From contig JBCBJV010000014.1 in the NCBI GenBank assembly GCA_038522945.1, forward strand, positions 23,221 through 87,220: a DNA stretch of 64,000 bases. The letters run 5' to 3'. Made by a program: the position numbers and the translations under genes. The notes below the pieces were generated by a model. That model worked only from the letters and a program-made list of their open reading frames with translations. It was not told the origin of the DNA and made no database searches. Position 1 is the stretch's first letter. Each line of letters begins with the position of its first letter. Source of the DNA: MED-G105 sp038522945 (GTDB taxonomy: Bacteria; Pseudomonadota; Alphaproteobacteria; Caulobacterales; Parvularculaceae). Positions 28,001 through 35,069 of the stretch are shown here, piece by piece.

Positions 28001-28825
28001 ATGGGTAACAAATTAGCAATCGCTGCCGCTCTTCTCGGGGCAGTTGTTCTGGGGGTTGTTCTGGCCAGCTTCAGCAATGCACAAGACGGACAATCAAACG
28101 ACGCAACCGAAGAGGCAACTGCGTCGTCTTCATTCAGCGACTTGCAACAGCAGGAGATTGAAGACATCGTTCGCGATTACATTAAGGCTAATCCGCGCTT
28201 GATCCTTGAGTCGGTCAACGCCTTTGCGGAATCAGAACGCCTCGCCGAAGAAGAGCGCACCAAGGAAGCAGCGCTCGCCAATATCGACACACTCCAACAG
28301 GAAATTGGCGGATTCACCACTTTTGAGGGCAAAGGCACGCCAGAAGTCGTTGTTGTTGAGTTTTTTGACTATCATTGTAGTTATTGCAAAAAAGCCGCCG
28401 GTAATGTCCGCGAGCTGACGAAAAAGGAAAAGAACGTCAAGTTCGTCTTCCGCGAATTGCCAATCCTGCGCAAAGAATCTGAGACTGCGGCCCGTTATTC
28501 TCTTGCCGCCAGGGAACAAGATAAATACTTAGATTTTCACTTCAAGCTAATGAAAGAGCCAGGTGTGTTGACCGAAGACCGCATTCTGACTCTTGCCAAA
28601 GCCTCAAAACTGGATGTGGATGCGTTGAAAGCGGATGCCGCGTCCGTTGAGTTGATCAATGAAATCCAAGAGAACTTAAGTACCGCATCGAGACTTGGTA
28701 TTGATGGTACACCAACATTCTTGATCGCCTCCGCAGACGGAAGCTTTATCGATGTGATCCCTGGCTTTGCGCCAGCAAGGGTCAAGGCGGCAATCGAGGA
28801 AGCTCGCAAAGCGACCAAGGGATAA
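28001..28825 (+). CDS. DsbA family thiol-disulfide oxidoreductase, secreted
   Basis: A 274-residue periplasmic protein: signal peptide or anchor at residues 4-27, a helical N-terminal extension (DLQQQEIEDIVRDYIKANPRLI, in part) found in many alphaproteobacterial DsbA-like proteins, and a thioredoxin fold with the CSYC active site at residues 126-129 (EFFDYHCSYCKKA). The cis-Pro loop is GIDGTPTFLI. It probably oxidises or isomerises disulfides of exported proteins. GGGAAGTCAGT before the ATG contains a usable ribosome binding site. Confidence 0.92.
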   Translation: MGNKLAIAAALLGAVVLGVVLASFSNAQDGQSNDATEEATASSSFSDLQQQEIEDIVRDYIKANPRLILESVNAFAESERLAEEERTKEAALANIDTLQQEIGGFTTFEGKGTPEVVVVEFFDYHCSYCKKAAGNVRELTKKEKNVKFVFRELPILRKESETAARYSLAAREQDKYLDFHFKLMKEPGVLTEDRILTLAKASKLDVDALKADAASVELINEIQENLSTASRLGIDGTPTFLIASADGSFIDVIPGFAPARVKAAIEEARKATKG

Positions 28826-28826
28826 G

Positions 28827-28845
28827 CGCCGCAGGCGATCTTTTT
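28827..28845 (+). terminator. Short hairpin with T run after the DsbA-like gene
   Basis: CGCC-GCA-GGCG followed after three bases by TTTTT, immediately downstream of the stop codon. The stem is only four base pairs, so efficiency is doubtful, but position and T run fit a rho-independent terminator. Confidence 0.4.
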
Positions 28846-28928
28846 ATTGTCACGTCGAACTCTTAGCCCGGCCTCTTTTTCAAGGAGCCGAGCGAGTTGA
28901 ATCCAATCGCTGAATTCGATCTGATTTG

Positions 28929-28945
28929 AGGGCTAGATCAGCCCT
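28929..28945 (-). terminator. Hairpin at the 3' end of thiG
   Basis: AGGGCT-N5-AGCCCT overlaps the last codons and stop of thiG. The following bases are not T-rich, so it may mark the transcript end without being a strong terminator. Confidence 0.35.
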
Positions 28946-29745
28946 GCCAGCGGTGAAGATGGATCGGCATACTTCTTCTTCGGCATTCGCCCCGCAAGGT
29001 ACGCCTGTCGCCCCGCAATGACGGCGTGACGCATGGCCGATGCCATAAGGATGGGGTCCTTCGCTTCGGCAATAGCTGTATTCATCAATACGCCATCGCA
29101 TCCGAGTTCCATGGCAAGAGCCGCGTCGGAAGCGGTGCCCACACCGGCATCAACAATGACGGGCACGCTGGACTGTTCTACGATGAGGCGAATGTTGACA
29201 GGGTTCATGATCCCGAGGCCTGAACCGATCAACGAGCCAAGAGGCATGATTGCACAGCACCCGGCATCTTCTAGCTTCCGCGCATAAACAGGATCGTCGG
29301 AGCAATAGACCATCACCTGGAAGCCTTCTGAGATCAGAAGCTTCGCCGCGGCAAGGGTTTCTTCCATATCGGGGTAGAGCGTTTTTTGGTCAGCGAGCAC
29401 TTCGAGTTTCACGAGATCCCATCCGCCTGCCTCCCGTGCAAGGCGCAGTGTGCGCACAGCTTCATCGGCAGTGAAACATCCAGCCGTATTCGGAAGATAA
29501 ACAAACTTCTTCGGGTCGAGAGCATCAATCAATCTCGGGGCCCCGGGGTCGCTCAAGTTCACCCGCCGCAGCGCAACGGTCACGATTTCCGCCCCCGCTG
29601 CCGTCGCTGCCTCGGCGTTTTGTTCATAGGTTTTGTATTTGCCTGTCCCGACAATAAGCCGGGATGAATATTCATTCCCGGCAATGATCAACGGCTTATC
29701 AGATAGGTCGGCCTGGCGGTCGTCCCGTGGTTCGTCCAGGCGCAT
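28933..29745 (-). CDS. thiG: Thiazole synthase
   Basis: Makes the thiazole phosphate of thiamine from deoxyxylulose phosphate, dehydroglycine and the sulfur of ThiS thiocarboxylate. The family start LIVGTGKYKTY is at about residues 30-40 and the Schiff-base lysine is K113 in WDLVKLEVL; the phosphate-binding glycines are in MPLGSLIGSGLGI and DAGVGTASDAA. 270 residues including a short N-terminal extension. The start overlaps the thiS stop by one base, so the two are translationally coupled. No thiE or thiC is in the window. Confidence 0.97.
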   Translation of the reverse strand: MRLDEPRDDRQADLSDKPLIIAGNEYSSRLIVGTGKYKTYEQNAEAATAAGAEIVTVALRRVNLSDPGAPRLIDALDPKKFVYLPNTAGCFTADEAVRTLRLAREAGGWDLVKLEVLADQKTLYPDMEETLAAAKLLISEGFQVMVYCSDDPVYARKLEDAGCCAIMPLGSLIGSGLGIMNPVNIRLIVEQSSVPVIVDAGVGTASDAALAMELGCDGVLMNTAIAEAKDPILMASAMRHAVIAGRQAYLAGRMPKKKYADPSSPLAGLI

Positions 29746-29951
29746 CAGCCGCCTCCCACAAATTGTACAATTTCAAAGCAATCGCCATCTTCGACGGGCG
29801 TGGTATCATAAGCTGATTTCGGAACAACGGCATGATTGCGTTCGATTGCAACCTTTCGGGGATCAAGACCCAAGTCTCTGGCGAGTGCGTCCAAGGTCAT
29901 AGACGCTTCAAATTCCTGTCCGGTTCCGTTAAGAGTTATTTTTATAGTCAT
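29745..29951 (-). CDS. thiS: Sulfur carrier protein ThiS
   Basis: A 68-residue ubiquitin-fold protein ending in the required Gly-Gly (QFVGGG), where the thiocarboxylate is formed by ThiF. The fold shows in TIKITLNGTGQEFEA, LGLDPRKVAIERNHAVVP and VEDGDCFEIVQFVGGG. It immediately precedes thiG in the same operon, one-base overlap. I looked for a TPP riboswitch in the 81 bases upstream and did not find a complete one. Confidence 0.95.
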   Translation of the reverse strand: MTIKITLNGTGQEFEASMTLDALARDLGLDPRKVAIERNHAVVPKSAYDTTPVEDGDCFEIVQFVGGG

Positions 29952-30032
29952 TCCAATAAACTACCGACTTTTCTGGCACATATGTGAGAGGCCAGATCAG
30001 ATTTGGCAAGGGCGGAAACACCAAAATACGTG

Positions 30033-30494
30033 ATGGCAAAAGACGAGACTATCTTCATCCTAAATGGCCCAAATCTAAACCTTTTAGGACAACGCGAGCC
30101 TGAGATTTACGGCCACCAGACCCTTGAGGATATCGAACAACTTTGCAGTGCAAAAGCCGCGTCTCATGGGCGAAAGGTGGATTTCCGCCAGTCAAATGCC
30201 GAAGGCGATCTGGTTGATTGGGTTCAGGAAGCCGACGAAGATGCCGTCGGCCTTATCTTCAATCCGGCTGCCTACTGCCACACGTCGATTGCGTTGTTGG
30301 ATGCGCTCCGAGCCGTCAAAGTGCCTGTGATCGAAGTTCATCTGTCAAACATTGCCGCCCGCGAGCCGTTTCGGGCGCACAGCTATACAGCGAGCGCGTC
30401 GAGAGGCCTGATCTCCGGTCTCGGCGCAGAGGGGTATGTCCTAGCGCTTGACGCGATTGACCGACTAATCGAAAAACCCACACAACTTCAATAA
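30033..30494 (+). CDS. aroQ: 3-dehydroquinate dehydratase, type II
   Basis: Third step of the shikimate pathway. FILNGPNLNLLGQREPEIYG at the N-terminus carries the catalytic Tyr (residue 26), NPAAYCHTSIAL the active-site Asn/His and EVHLSN plus REPFRAHSY the remaining substrate-binding residues. 153 residues, normal for the dodecameric type II enzyme. ATG at 30033; a longer frame from 30003 is less likely. accB follows 15 bases after the stop, a frequent alphaproteobacterial arrangement (aroQ-accB-accC). Confidence 0.97.
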   Translation: MAKDETIFILNGPNLNLLGQREPEIYGHQTLEDIEQLCSAKAASHGRKVDFRQSNAEGDLVDWVQEADEDAVGLIFNPAAYCHTSIALLDALRAVKVPVIEVHLSNIAAREPFRAHSYTASASRGLISGLGAEGYVLALDAIDRLIEKPTQLQ

Positions 30495-30509
30495 GAGCAG
30501 GAAGGTCAG

Positions 30510-30995
30510 ATGGCCAAATCCCCCGCCGACAAAAACAACAATGAAGCCGCTTGGATACGCGAACTTGCGCAGATCTTGGATGAGACCGGCCTGACAGAAA
30601 TCGAGGTCGACAAGTCAGACATCAAGGTGCGCGTCGCCAGAGCACCGGCGCCGGTTGCCGCTGTTGCTCCCGCAGCGGCCGTAGCCGCACCAGCGGTAGC
30701 TCCCCAGGAACCAACTGCAACAATACCGAGCGGGAAACCCGCTCAAGACGATAAACCACCAGCCGGATCAGTTCTTTCTCCCATGGTAGGGACGGTCTAT
30801 CTGTCTCCCTCCCCCGACTCTGCGCCATTTGTGAAGCCAGGCGACGCGGTGACCGAGGGGCAAACGGTCATGATTATCGAAGCGATGAAGACCATGAACC
30901 CTGTCACGGCTGCTTCTTCAGGCAAGGTCAAATCGATCCTTGTGCAGAACGAACAGCCGGTTGAATTCGGCGAACCCTTGATTGTCATTGAATAG
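30510..30995 (+). CDS. accB: Biotin carboxyl carrier protein of acetyl-CoA carboxylase
   Basis: Carries biotin between the carboxylase and transferase halves of acetyl-CoA carboxylase, the first step of fatty-acid synthesis. The biotinylated lysine is K127 in EAMKTMN; an Ala/Pro-rich linker (about residues 45-85) separates the N-terminal AccC-binding part from the C-terminal biotinyl domain. 161 residues. GCAGGAAGG provides a ribosome binding site. Operon with accC, 65 bases downstream. Confidence 0.97.
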   Translation: MAKSPADKNNNEAAWIRELAQILDETGLTEIEVDKSDIKVRVARAPAPVAAVAPAAAVAAPAVAPQEPTATIPSGKPAQDDKPPAGSVLSPMVGTVYLSPSPDSAPFVKPGDAVTEGQTVMIIEAMKTMNPVTAASSGKVKSILVQNEQPVEFGEPLIVIE

Positions 30996-31060
30996 GTGAC
31001 AGTCAGCTTAGTTTTTCCGCCAACTTGGCGTTGTCCAAAATCAAGGCGAGCGTTGACCGC

Positions 31061-32407
31061 ATGCTGAACAAAGTCCTTATTGCCAATCGTGGCGAGATTG
31101 CTCTTCGGATCCATCGGGCCTGTAAAGAGCTTGGGTTATCAACCGTTGCCGTGCACTCCACGGCCGATGCCAATGCCCTGCATGTGCGTCTTGCGGATGA
31201 AAGTGTCTGTATTGGCCCGCCGCCGCCCCGGGATAGTTATCTCAATATACCTGCGATCATCTCCGCCGCAGAAATAACAGGTGCCGACGCCATTCACCCC
31301 GGATACGGGTTTCTTTCGGAGAATGCGCGCTTTGCGGAAATCGTAAAGGCACACAATGTCGTCTTTATTGGTCCCGATGCGGAACATATCCGGATTATGG
31401 GGGACAAAATCGCCGCGAAGTCCGCCATGGGTAAAGTTGGCATTCCACTTGTGCCGGGCAGCGATGGGCCAGTGAATTCCGTCGAAGAGGCACTCACAGC
31501 GGCAGACAAGATCGGTTTTCCCGTCCTTGTAAAAGCGGCGGCAGGTGGCGGCGGTCGCGGGATGAAGGTCGCGCTCAATCGCCATGCCCTAGAGGAAGCC
31601 TGGAATACTGCACGAGCAGAGTCCATGGCCGCGTTTAATGATAATGCCGTTTACCTGGAAAAGTATCTTGAACGGCCGCGGCACATTGAGATCCAGATTG
31701 CAGCCGACAGTCACGGCAATGTTGTCCAGTTAGGTGAGCGAGATTGCTCGCTTCAACGCCGGCACCAGAAGGTTCTGGAAGAAGCCTTGTCCCCCGCCCT
31801 GACTGAAACGGAGCGCGATGAGATTGGCAAAATAGCACGTGAGGCAATCGCGGAGCTTGGGTATCTTGGGGTTGGGACGATCGAGTTTCTCTATGAGAAT
31901 GGCCAGTTCTATTTCATCGAAATGAACACCCGCCTCCAGGTTGAACATCCGATTACGGAACAGGTCACCCGCATTGATCTGGTCCGTGAACAAATCCGAA
32001 TTGCCTCCGGTAAGCCGCTCAGCTTCGAACAGGACAGTCTCGTTTTTCGAGGTCACGCCATTGAATGCCGGATCAATGCGGAGAACCCGCAGACATTTCG
32101 GCCTTCGCCCGGGGCAATTGACTATTTCCATGCGCCGGGTGGACCGGGCGTGCGTTTCGACAGTGCCATTTACACCGGGTACAAGATACCTCCATATTAC
32201 GACTCGATGATCGGCAAGCTGATTGTCTTCGGCGATGATCGCGAGCATTGTCTTGCGCGACTGCGTCGGGCTTTACGCGAATTGGCTTTAAGCGGCGTGG
32301 AGACCACAACGCCGCTCTTTATGGAATTGTTGGATCAGCCGGATTTTCAGGCGGGCAACTATCATATCCACTGGCTGGAAGACTGGCTCGCCTCCCAGGA
32401 AGGCTAG
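31061..32407 (+). CDS. accC: Biotin carboxylase subunit of acetyl-CoA carboxylase
   Basis: ATP-dependent carboxylation of biotin on AccB. Typical ATP-grasp enzyme: MLNKVLIANRGEIALRI at the start, HPGYGFLSENARFAE, the glycine-rich KAAAGGGGRGMK loop, ERDCSLQRRHQK and FIEMNTRLQVEHPITE. About 448 residues, standard. ATG at 31061 matches the family start; the frame extends to 31025 without reason to use it. Co-transcribed with accB and probably aroQ; accA and accD are not in the window. Confidence 0.98.
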   Translation: MLNKVLIANRGEIALRIHRACKELGLSTVAVHSTADANALHVRLADESVCIGPPPPRDSYLNIPAIISAAEITGADAIHPGYGFLSENARFAEIVKAHNVVFIGPDAEHIRIMGDKIAAKSAMGKVGIPLVPGSDGPVNSVEEALTAADKIGFPVLVKAAAGGGGRGMKVALNRHALEEAWNTARAESMAAFNDNAVYLEKYLERPRHIEIQIAADSHGNVVQLGERDCSLQRRHQKVLEEALSPALTETERDEIGKIAREAIAELGYLGVGTIEFLYENGQFYFIEMNTRLQVEHPITEQVTRIDLVREQIRIASGKPLSFEQDSLVFRGHAIECRINAENPQTFRPSPGAIDYFHAPGGPGVRFDSAIYTGYKIPPYYDSMIGKLIVFGDDREHCLARLRRALRELALSGVETTTPLFMELLDQPDFQAGNYHIHWLEDWLASQEG

Positions 32408-32436
32408 TTAGCTAGCCGGTTAGGAGCTAACCGGCT
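32402..32436 (+). terminator. Two overlapping alternative hairpins after accC
   Basis: GGCTAG-TTAG-CTAGCC (32402-32417) overlaps AGCCGGTTAG-GAG-CTAACCGGCT (32414-32436). The second has a perfect ten-base-pair stem. Because they share 32414-32417 they cannot both form completely. No T run follows (GTTCCCCC), so a rho-independent terminator is uncertain. Confidence 0.5.
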
Positions 32437-32523
32437 GTTCCCCCGCTCCTTGTCAATGCTTAAATCTGGTCCAGTTTTCAGGCCTTACTTCACGCGAGGT
32501 ACCAAACGCGCCATACTTTCTCC

Positions 32524-33189
32524 ATGGCCCGTGATTCGGCAGATCGTCTGCAAGCGGCGGATATCATGAATGCGTACCGTCTGGGGTACTTTCCCATGTC
32601 CCGGTCGCGCTTCGATCCGTCAATTGTCTGGGTCCTCCCCGACGAGCGGGGCGTTTTGGAGCTAGACCACGCAACGGCCCCAAAAAAGCTGCGCCGCCTT
32701 TTGAAGCGCGAGCCTTTCCAGATTAAATTCAATGAAAATTTTCATCGCGTTCTCTTGGAATGTGCCGCGCCGGCCAAAGGTCGTGAGGACACCTGGATTA
32801 ATGATCAGATCTTGGAGGCGTATTGTGAACTGCACGCGCTCGGTTGGGCCCATAGTGTGGAGTGTTATGCAGGTGATGAATTGGTTGGCGGACTATACGG
32901 CGTTGAGATGGGCGCAATCTTCTGTGGGGAGAGCATGTTCTCCAGACGCACGAACGCCAGCAAAATTGCAATGCTATATCTGATCGCTGCCTTAAAAGAG
33001 GCTAGATTTGCAATCCTCGACACCCAGTTCTTTACTGAGCATTTGAGTCAATTCGGCGTGGAAGAATGGCCGGACGCAGCATATCAATCAGCTCTTCAAC
33101 AATACGCCGACGATGACGCCCGTTTCCCTAGGAAAGGCTATTCGCTATCTTCTGGCATTGTCTCGCAACTGATCACCCAAACATCATAG
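32524..33189 (+). CDS. aat: Leucyl/phenylalanyl-tRNA-protein transferase
   Basis: Adds Leu or Phe to proteins beginning with Lys or Arg, marking them for ClpS/ClpAP decay (N-end rule). Family motifs: MNAYRLGYFPMSRSRFDPSIVWVLPDERG (in short: AYRLGYFPMS, WVLPDERG), TWINDQILEAYCELHALGWAHSVE (in part), GGLYGVEMGAIFCGESMFS and ILDTQFFTEHLSQFG. 221 residues. Its last 52 bases overlap, tail to tail, the end of the DUF2155 gene on the other strand. Confidence 0.96.
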   Translation: MARDSADRLQAADIMNAYRLGYFPMSRSRFDPSIVWVLPDERGVLELDHATAPKKLRRLLKREPFQIKFNENFHRVLLECAAPAKGREDTWINDQILEAYCELHALGWAHSVECYAGDELVGGLYGVEMGAIFCGESMFSRRTNASKIAMLYLIAALKEARFAILDTQFFTEHLSQFGVEEWPDAAYQSALQQYADDDARFPRKGYSLSSGIVSQLITQTS

Positions 33190-33809
33190 ACCGGATGTTC
33201 AAGAGCATTCAGCGCTGGGCTTGAGGCAAACATCCATCCACTGAAGATCTTTTTACCTGCAATTGGCGCAAACTTATCCGGCAGCGGAATACTTGCGTGG
33301 TCGGCCACTGGCGCGTCTTCAGGCAAGGCAACCGCGTTTGCGACTTCTCCCCGCTCGGGCAAGTGGCGGTCAGCTGGCGCTCCGTCGTCGAAACCTTGAT
33401 CGAAGACTTGCAAAAACGCGCTCGTTTCAGGGAATTCTTCTGGCGGGCGAGTGTCGCAGTATCGTGCTGCGATTTTCAATGTCCCGAAATCCACTACTTC
33501 GTTCATCGCAATGGTGAGATCCTGGTATTTAGCAGTGACTTTATCGAGTGCTCGAACGGTCACCGAAACCGGTTCGCGAGCGACAGTCTCGTTGAGTTCG
33601 GGAAACTCCTCATCGTCAGTACGCGACAAGAAATCGAGTTCGTCGAATTCGTCGGGCGCCCCGTTGACGGCGTCAGGAAGTGCCTGGCCTTGATCTAGCA
33701 CGTCGTCTTGGCCGCTTTGCACTTGTCCCTCTTGAGCTGTTGCAGCGTACAGGCTGCTTGACGTGACCAAAGCAATACTAAAAAGCCATGTATTCCGCTT
33801 GAGGATCAT
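33138..33809 (-). CDS. DUF2155 domain-containing secreted protein
   Basis: 223 residues with a signal peptide (WLFSIALVTSSSLYAATAQ), an acidic low-complexity stretch (about 30-75) and a C-terminal DUF2155 domain with KVTAKYQDLTIAMNEVVDFG, a CDTRPPEE motif and the ending FSGWMFASSPALNALEHP (shortened). Function unknown. Its ATG overlaps the mlaD stop by four bases, and the NDUFA12 gene lies above mlaD; this three-gene order is common in alphaproteobacteria, which makes an envelope role likely. Confidence 0.85.
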   Translation of the reverse strand: MILKRNTWLFSIALVTSSSLYAATAQEGQVQSGQDDVLDQGQALPDAVNGAPDEFDELDFLSRTDDEEFPELNETVAREPVSVTVRALDKVTAKYQDLTIAMNEVVDFGTLKIAARYCDTRPPEEFPETSAFLQVFDQGFDDGAPADRHLPERGEVANAVALPEDAPVADHASIPLPDKFAPIAGKKIFSGWMFASSPALNALEHPVYDVWVISCETMPEDSE

Positions 33810-34336
33810 TCGTCATCGCCTTCAATAATGGGAGGTAGATCCCCTAACTGATCCGCAGATGCCTCTGGCGCACTGCCGCCTTCGGTAAATGATTGCACTG
33901 CCAGTCCCAAAAGGTCCACCGACCCTTGCGTCAAGACAAGCTGATCGCCCTCCACCAGCATGTCGTCGCTAGCGCCTGGCTCAATGGAGATATGCGCGCC
34001 GCCAAGCAGCCCTTCAGAGGCGACCTTTGCAACGGAGTCATCGGGAATGGCCACCGTGTCGTTGATGGCCATTGTGAGACGCGCTTCATAAGTTGCATCA
34101 TCCAGGGCGGCCGTTGTTACTGATCCGACTTTGATCCCAGCGATCTTGACCTCAGCGCCGACGGAAAGGCCGTCGACCCGGCCGAAAACTGCATTGATAT
34201 CGTAAGTCGACCCGCCAATTGTCCTGCCCGCGGCGCCGTATGCGTAATTGAAAAACACCACAGCGACGGCCACCACCACAATGCCAACCAACGTTTCGAG
34301 TAAGCTGCTCTGTTTCATCGACTTGCCTTTTGACAT
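33806..34336 (-). CDS. mlaD: MlaD-type MCE protein
   Basis: A 176-residue substrate-binding protein of the Mla phospholipid transport system. N-terminal membrane anchor (LLETLVGIVVVAVAVVFFNYAYG, in part), then one MCE domain with GLSVGAEVKIAGIKVGSV, the conserved loop of the family, and a C-terminal helix region. Overlaps DUF2155 by four bases (translational coupling). The partner ATPase and permease are not adjacent; they may be the STAS-MlaE/MlaF genes at 53.8-55.8 kb or lie outside the window. Confidence 0.9.
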   Translation of the reverse strand: MSKGKSMKQSSLLETLVGIVVVAVAVVFFNYAYGAAGRTIGGSTYDINAVFGRVDGLSVGAEVKIAGIKVGSVTTAALDDATYEARLTMAINDTVAIPDDSVAKVASEGLLGGAHISIEPGASDDMLVEGDQLVLTQGSVDLLGLAVQSFTEGGSAPEASADQLGDLPPIIEGDDE

Positions 34337-34403
34337 CCCCGGTCTGATCTTTTGCTCATCCCAACGCGCCTAGCTTACCGCATCGACCCGACTATTTGGT
34401 CAA

Positions 34404-34802
34404 CTAGTTATCGCCCGGCGCCCAGGCACTATATCCCTGATCAACGCCGCCGTCCTTCGTATTATAAAGGCTGCCTTTTGGATGATAAGCCAATGGCGTG
34501 CCGGTCATATTGGGGACGTGATCTTTCTCCCAGGTCTGGCGCAGTAGCGGTTCTTCAGTTGGAGGCACGTCGAACGTGTGGTGCAGCCAACCGTGCCAAT
34601 CGGCAGAGACACGGGAGGCTTCGGCGATGCCGTGATAAACCACCCACCGGCGCTTGCGACCGTCCGACGCGCTGGGCTCGTTTTCTTCAAAATACCGATT
34701 GCCCTGCTCGTCTTTACCAACAAGCTTCGCGCCCCGGCGCCAAAGCGTGAAAGATGTGCCGAACGTGGTTGAATTCCACCAGGTAAACAATTGAGAAAGC
34801 AT
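34404..34802 (-). CDS. NADH:ubiquinone oxidoreductase accessory subunit, NDUFA12 family
   Basis: 132 residues homologous to the 17.2-kDa accessory subunit of mitochondrial complex I, found in bacteria almost only in alphaproteobacteria. Recognisable parts are the N-terminal WWNSTTFGTSF, GAKLVGKDEQGNRYFEE, RRWVVYHG, ASRVSADWHGWLHHTFD and the C-terminal Tyr/Pro-rich tail. It binds the peripheral arm of complex I. It lies first in the minus-strand run leading to mlaD and DUF2155. Confidence 0.93.
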   Translation of the reverse strand: MLSQLFTWWNSTTFGTSFTLWRRGAKLVGKDEQGNRYFEENEPSASDGRKRRWVVYHGIAEASRVSADWHGWLHHTFDVPPTEEPLLRQTWEKDHVPNMTGTPLAYHPKGSLYNTKDGGVDQGYSAWAPGDN

Positions 34803-34867
34803 AACAAATAACCGTTTGGGCGACGTTGCCCCATGATTTTGACCGGACTATGGCCCACGCCGAAGAT

Positions 34868-34881
34868 GAGGTCTAGACCTC
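34868..34881. promoter_or_regulatory. 14-bp perfect palindrome between NDUFA12 and nrdJ
   Basis: GAGGTCTAGACCTC at 34868-34881, in the divergent region between the NDUFA12 gene (minus) and nrdJ (plus). Perfect symmetry without spacer suits a dimeric regulator. It does not resemble the NrdR box consensus, and no B12-box (GCCACTG-type) of a cobalamin riboswitch was seen nearby. Confidence 0.45.
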
Positions 34882-35069
34882 GCATATTGAGGCGCGAAAG
34901 CTTATAGTAAGTAGGGTAACAAGAGCCAGGTTGCGAATGGCCCCAAACCCTGTGAAGAGGCCTTATGGAGAGCTGCTCTCCACGCCTTGACCACTTGCAG
35001 AATCAGGCCTCTCCGACTGTCCGGTTAGCCCGATTTTGCGAAACGCTCCATGAGGACACGAGCTCTTTC

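Noticed and set aside
29952..30032. Possible TPP riboswitch upstream of thiS
   Set aside because: On the minus strand a CTGATCTGG-like stretch and a later GCCAG recall the TPP core, but the rest of the aptamer (CTGAGA region and stems) is missing and the gap is too short.
34803..35069. Cobalamin riboswitch before nrdJ
   Set aside because: No B12 box or matching stem pattern was seen in the 267 bases upstream.
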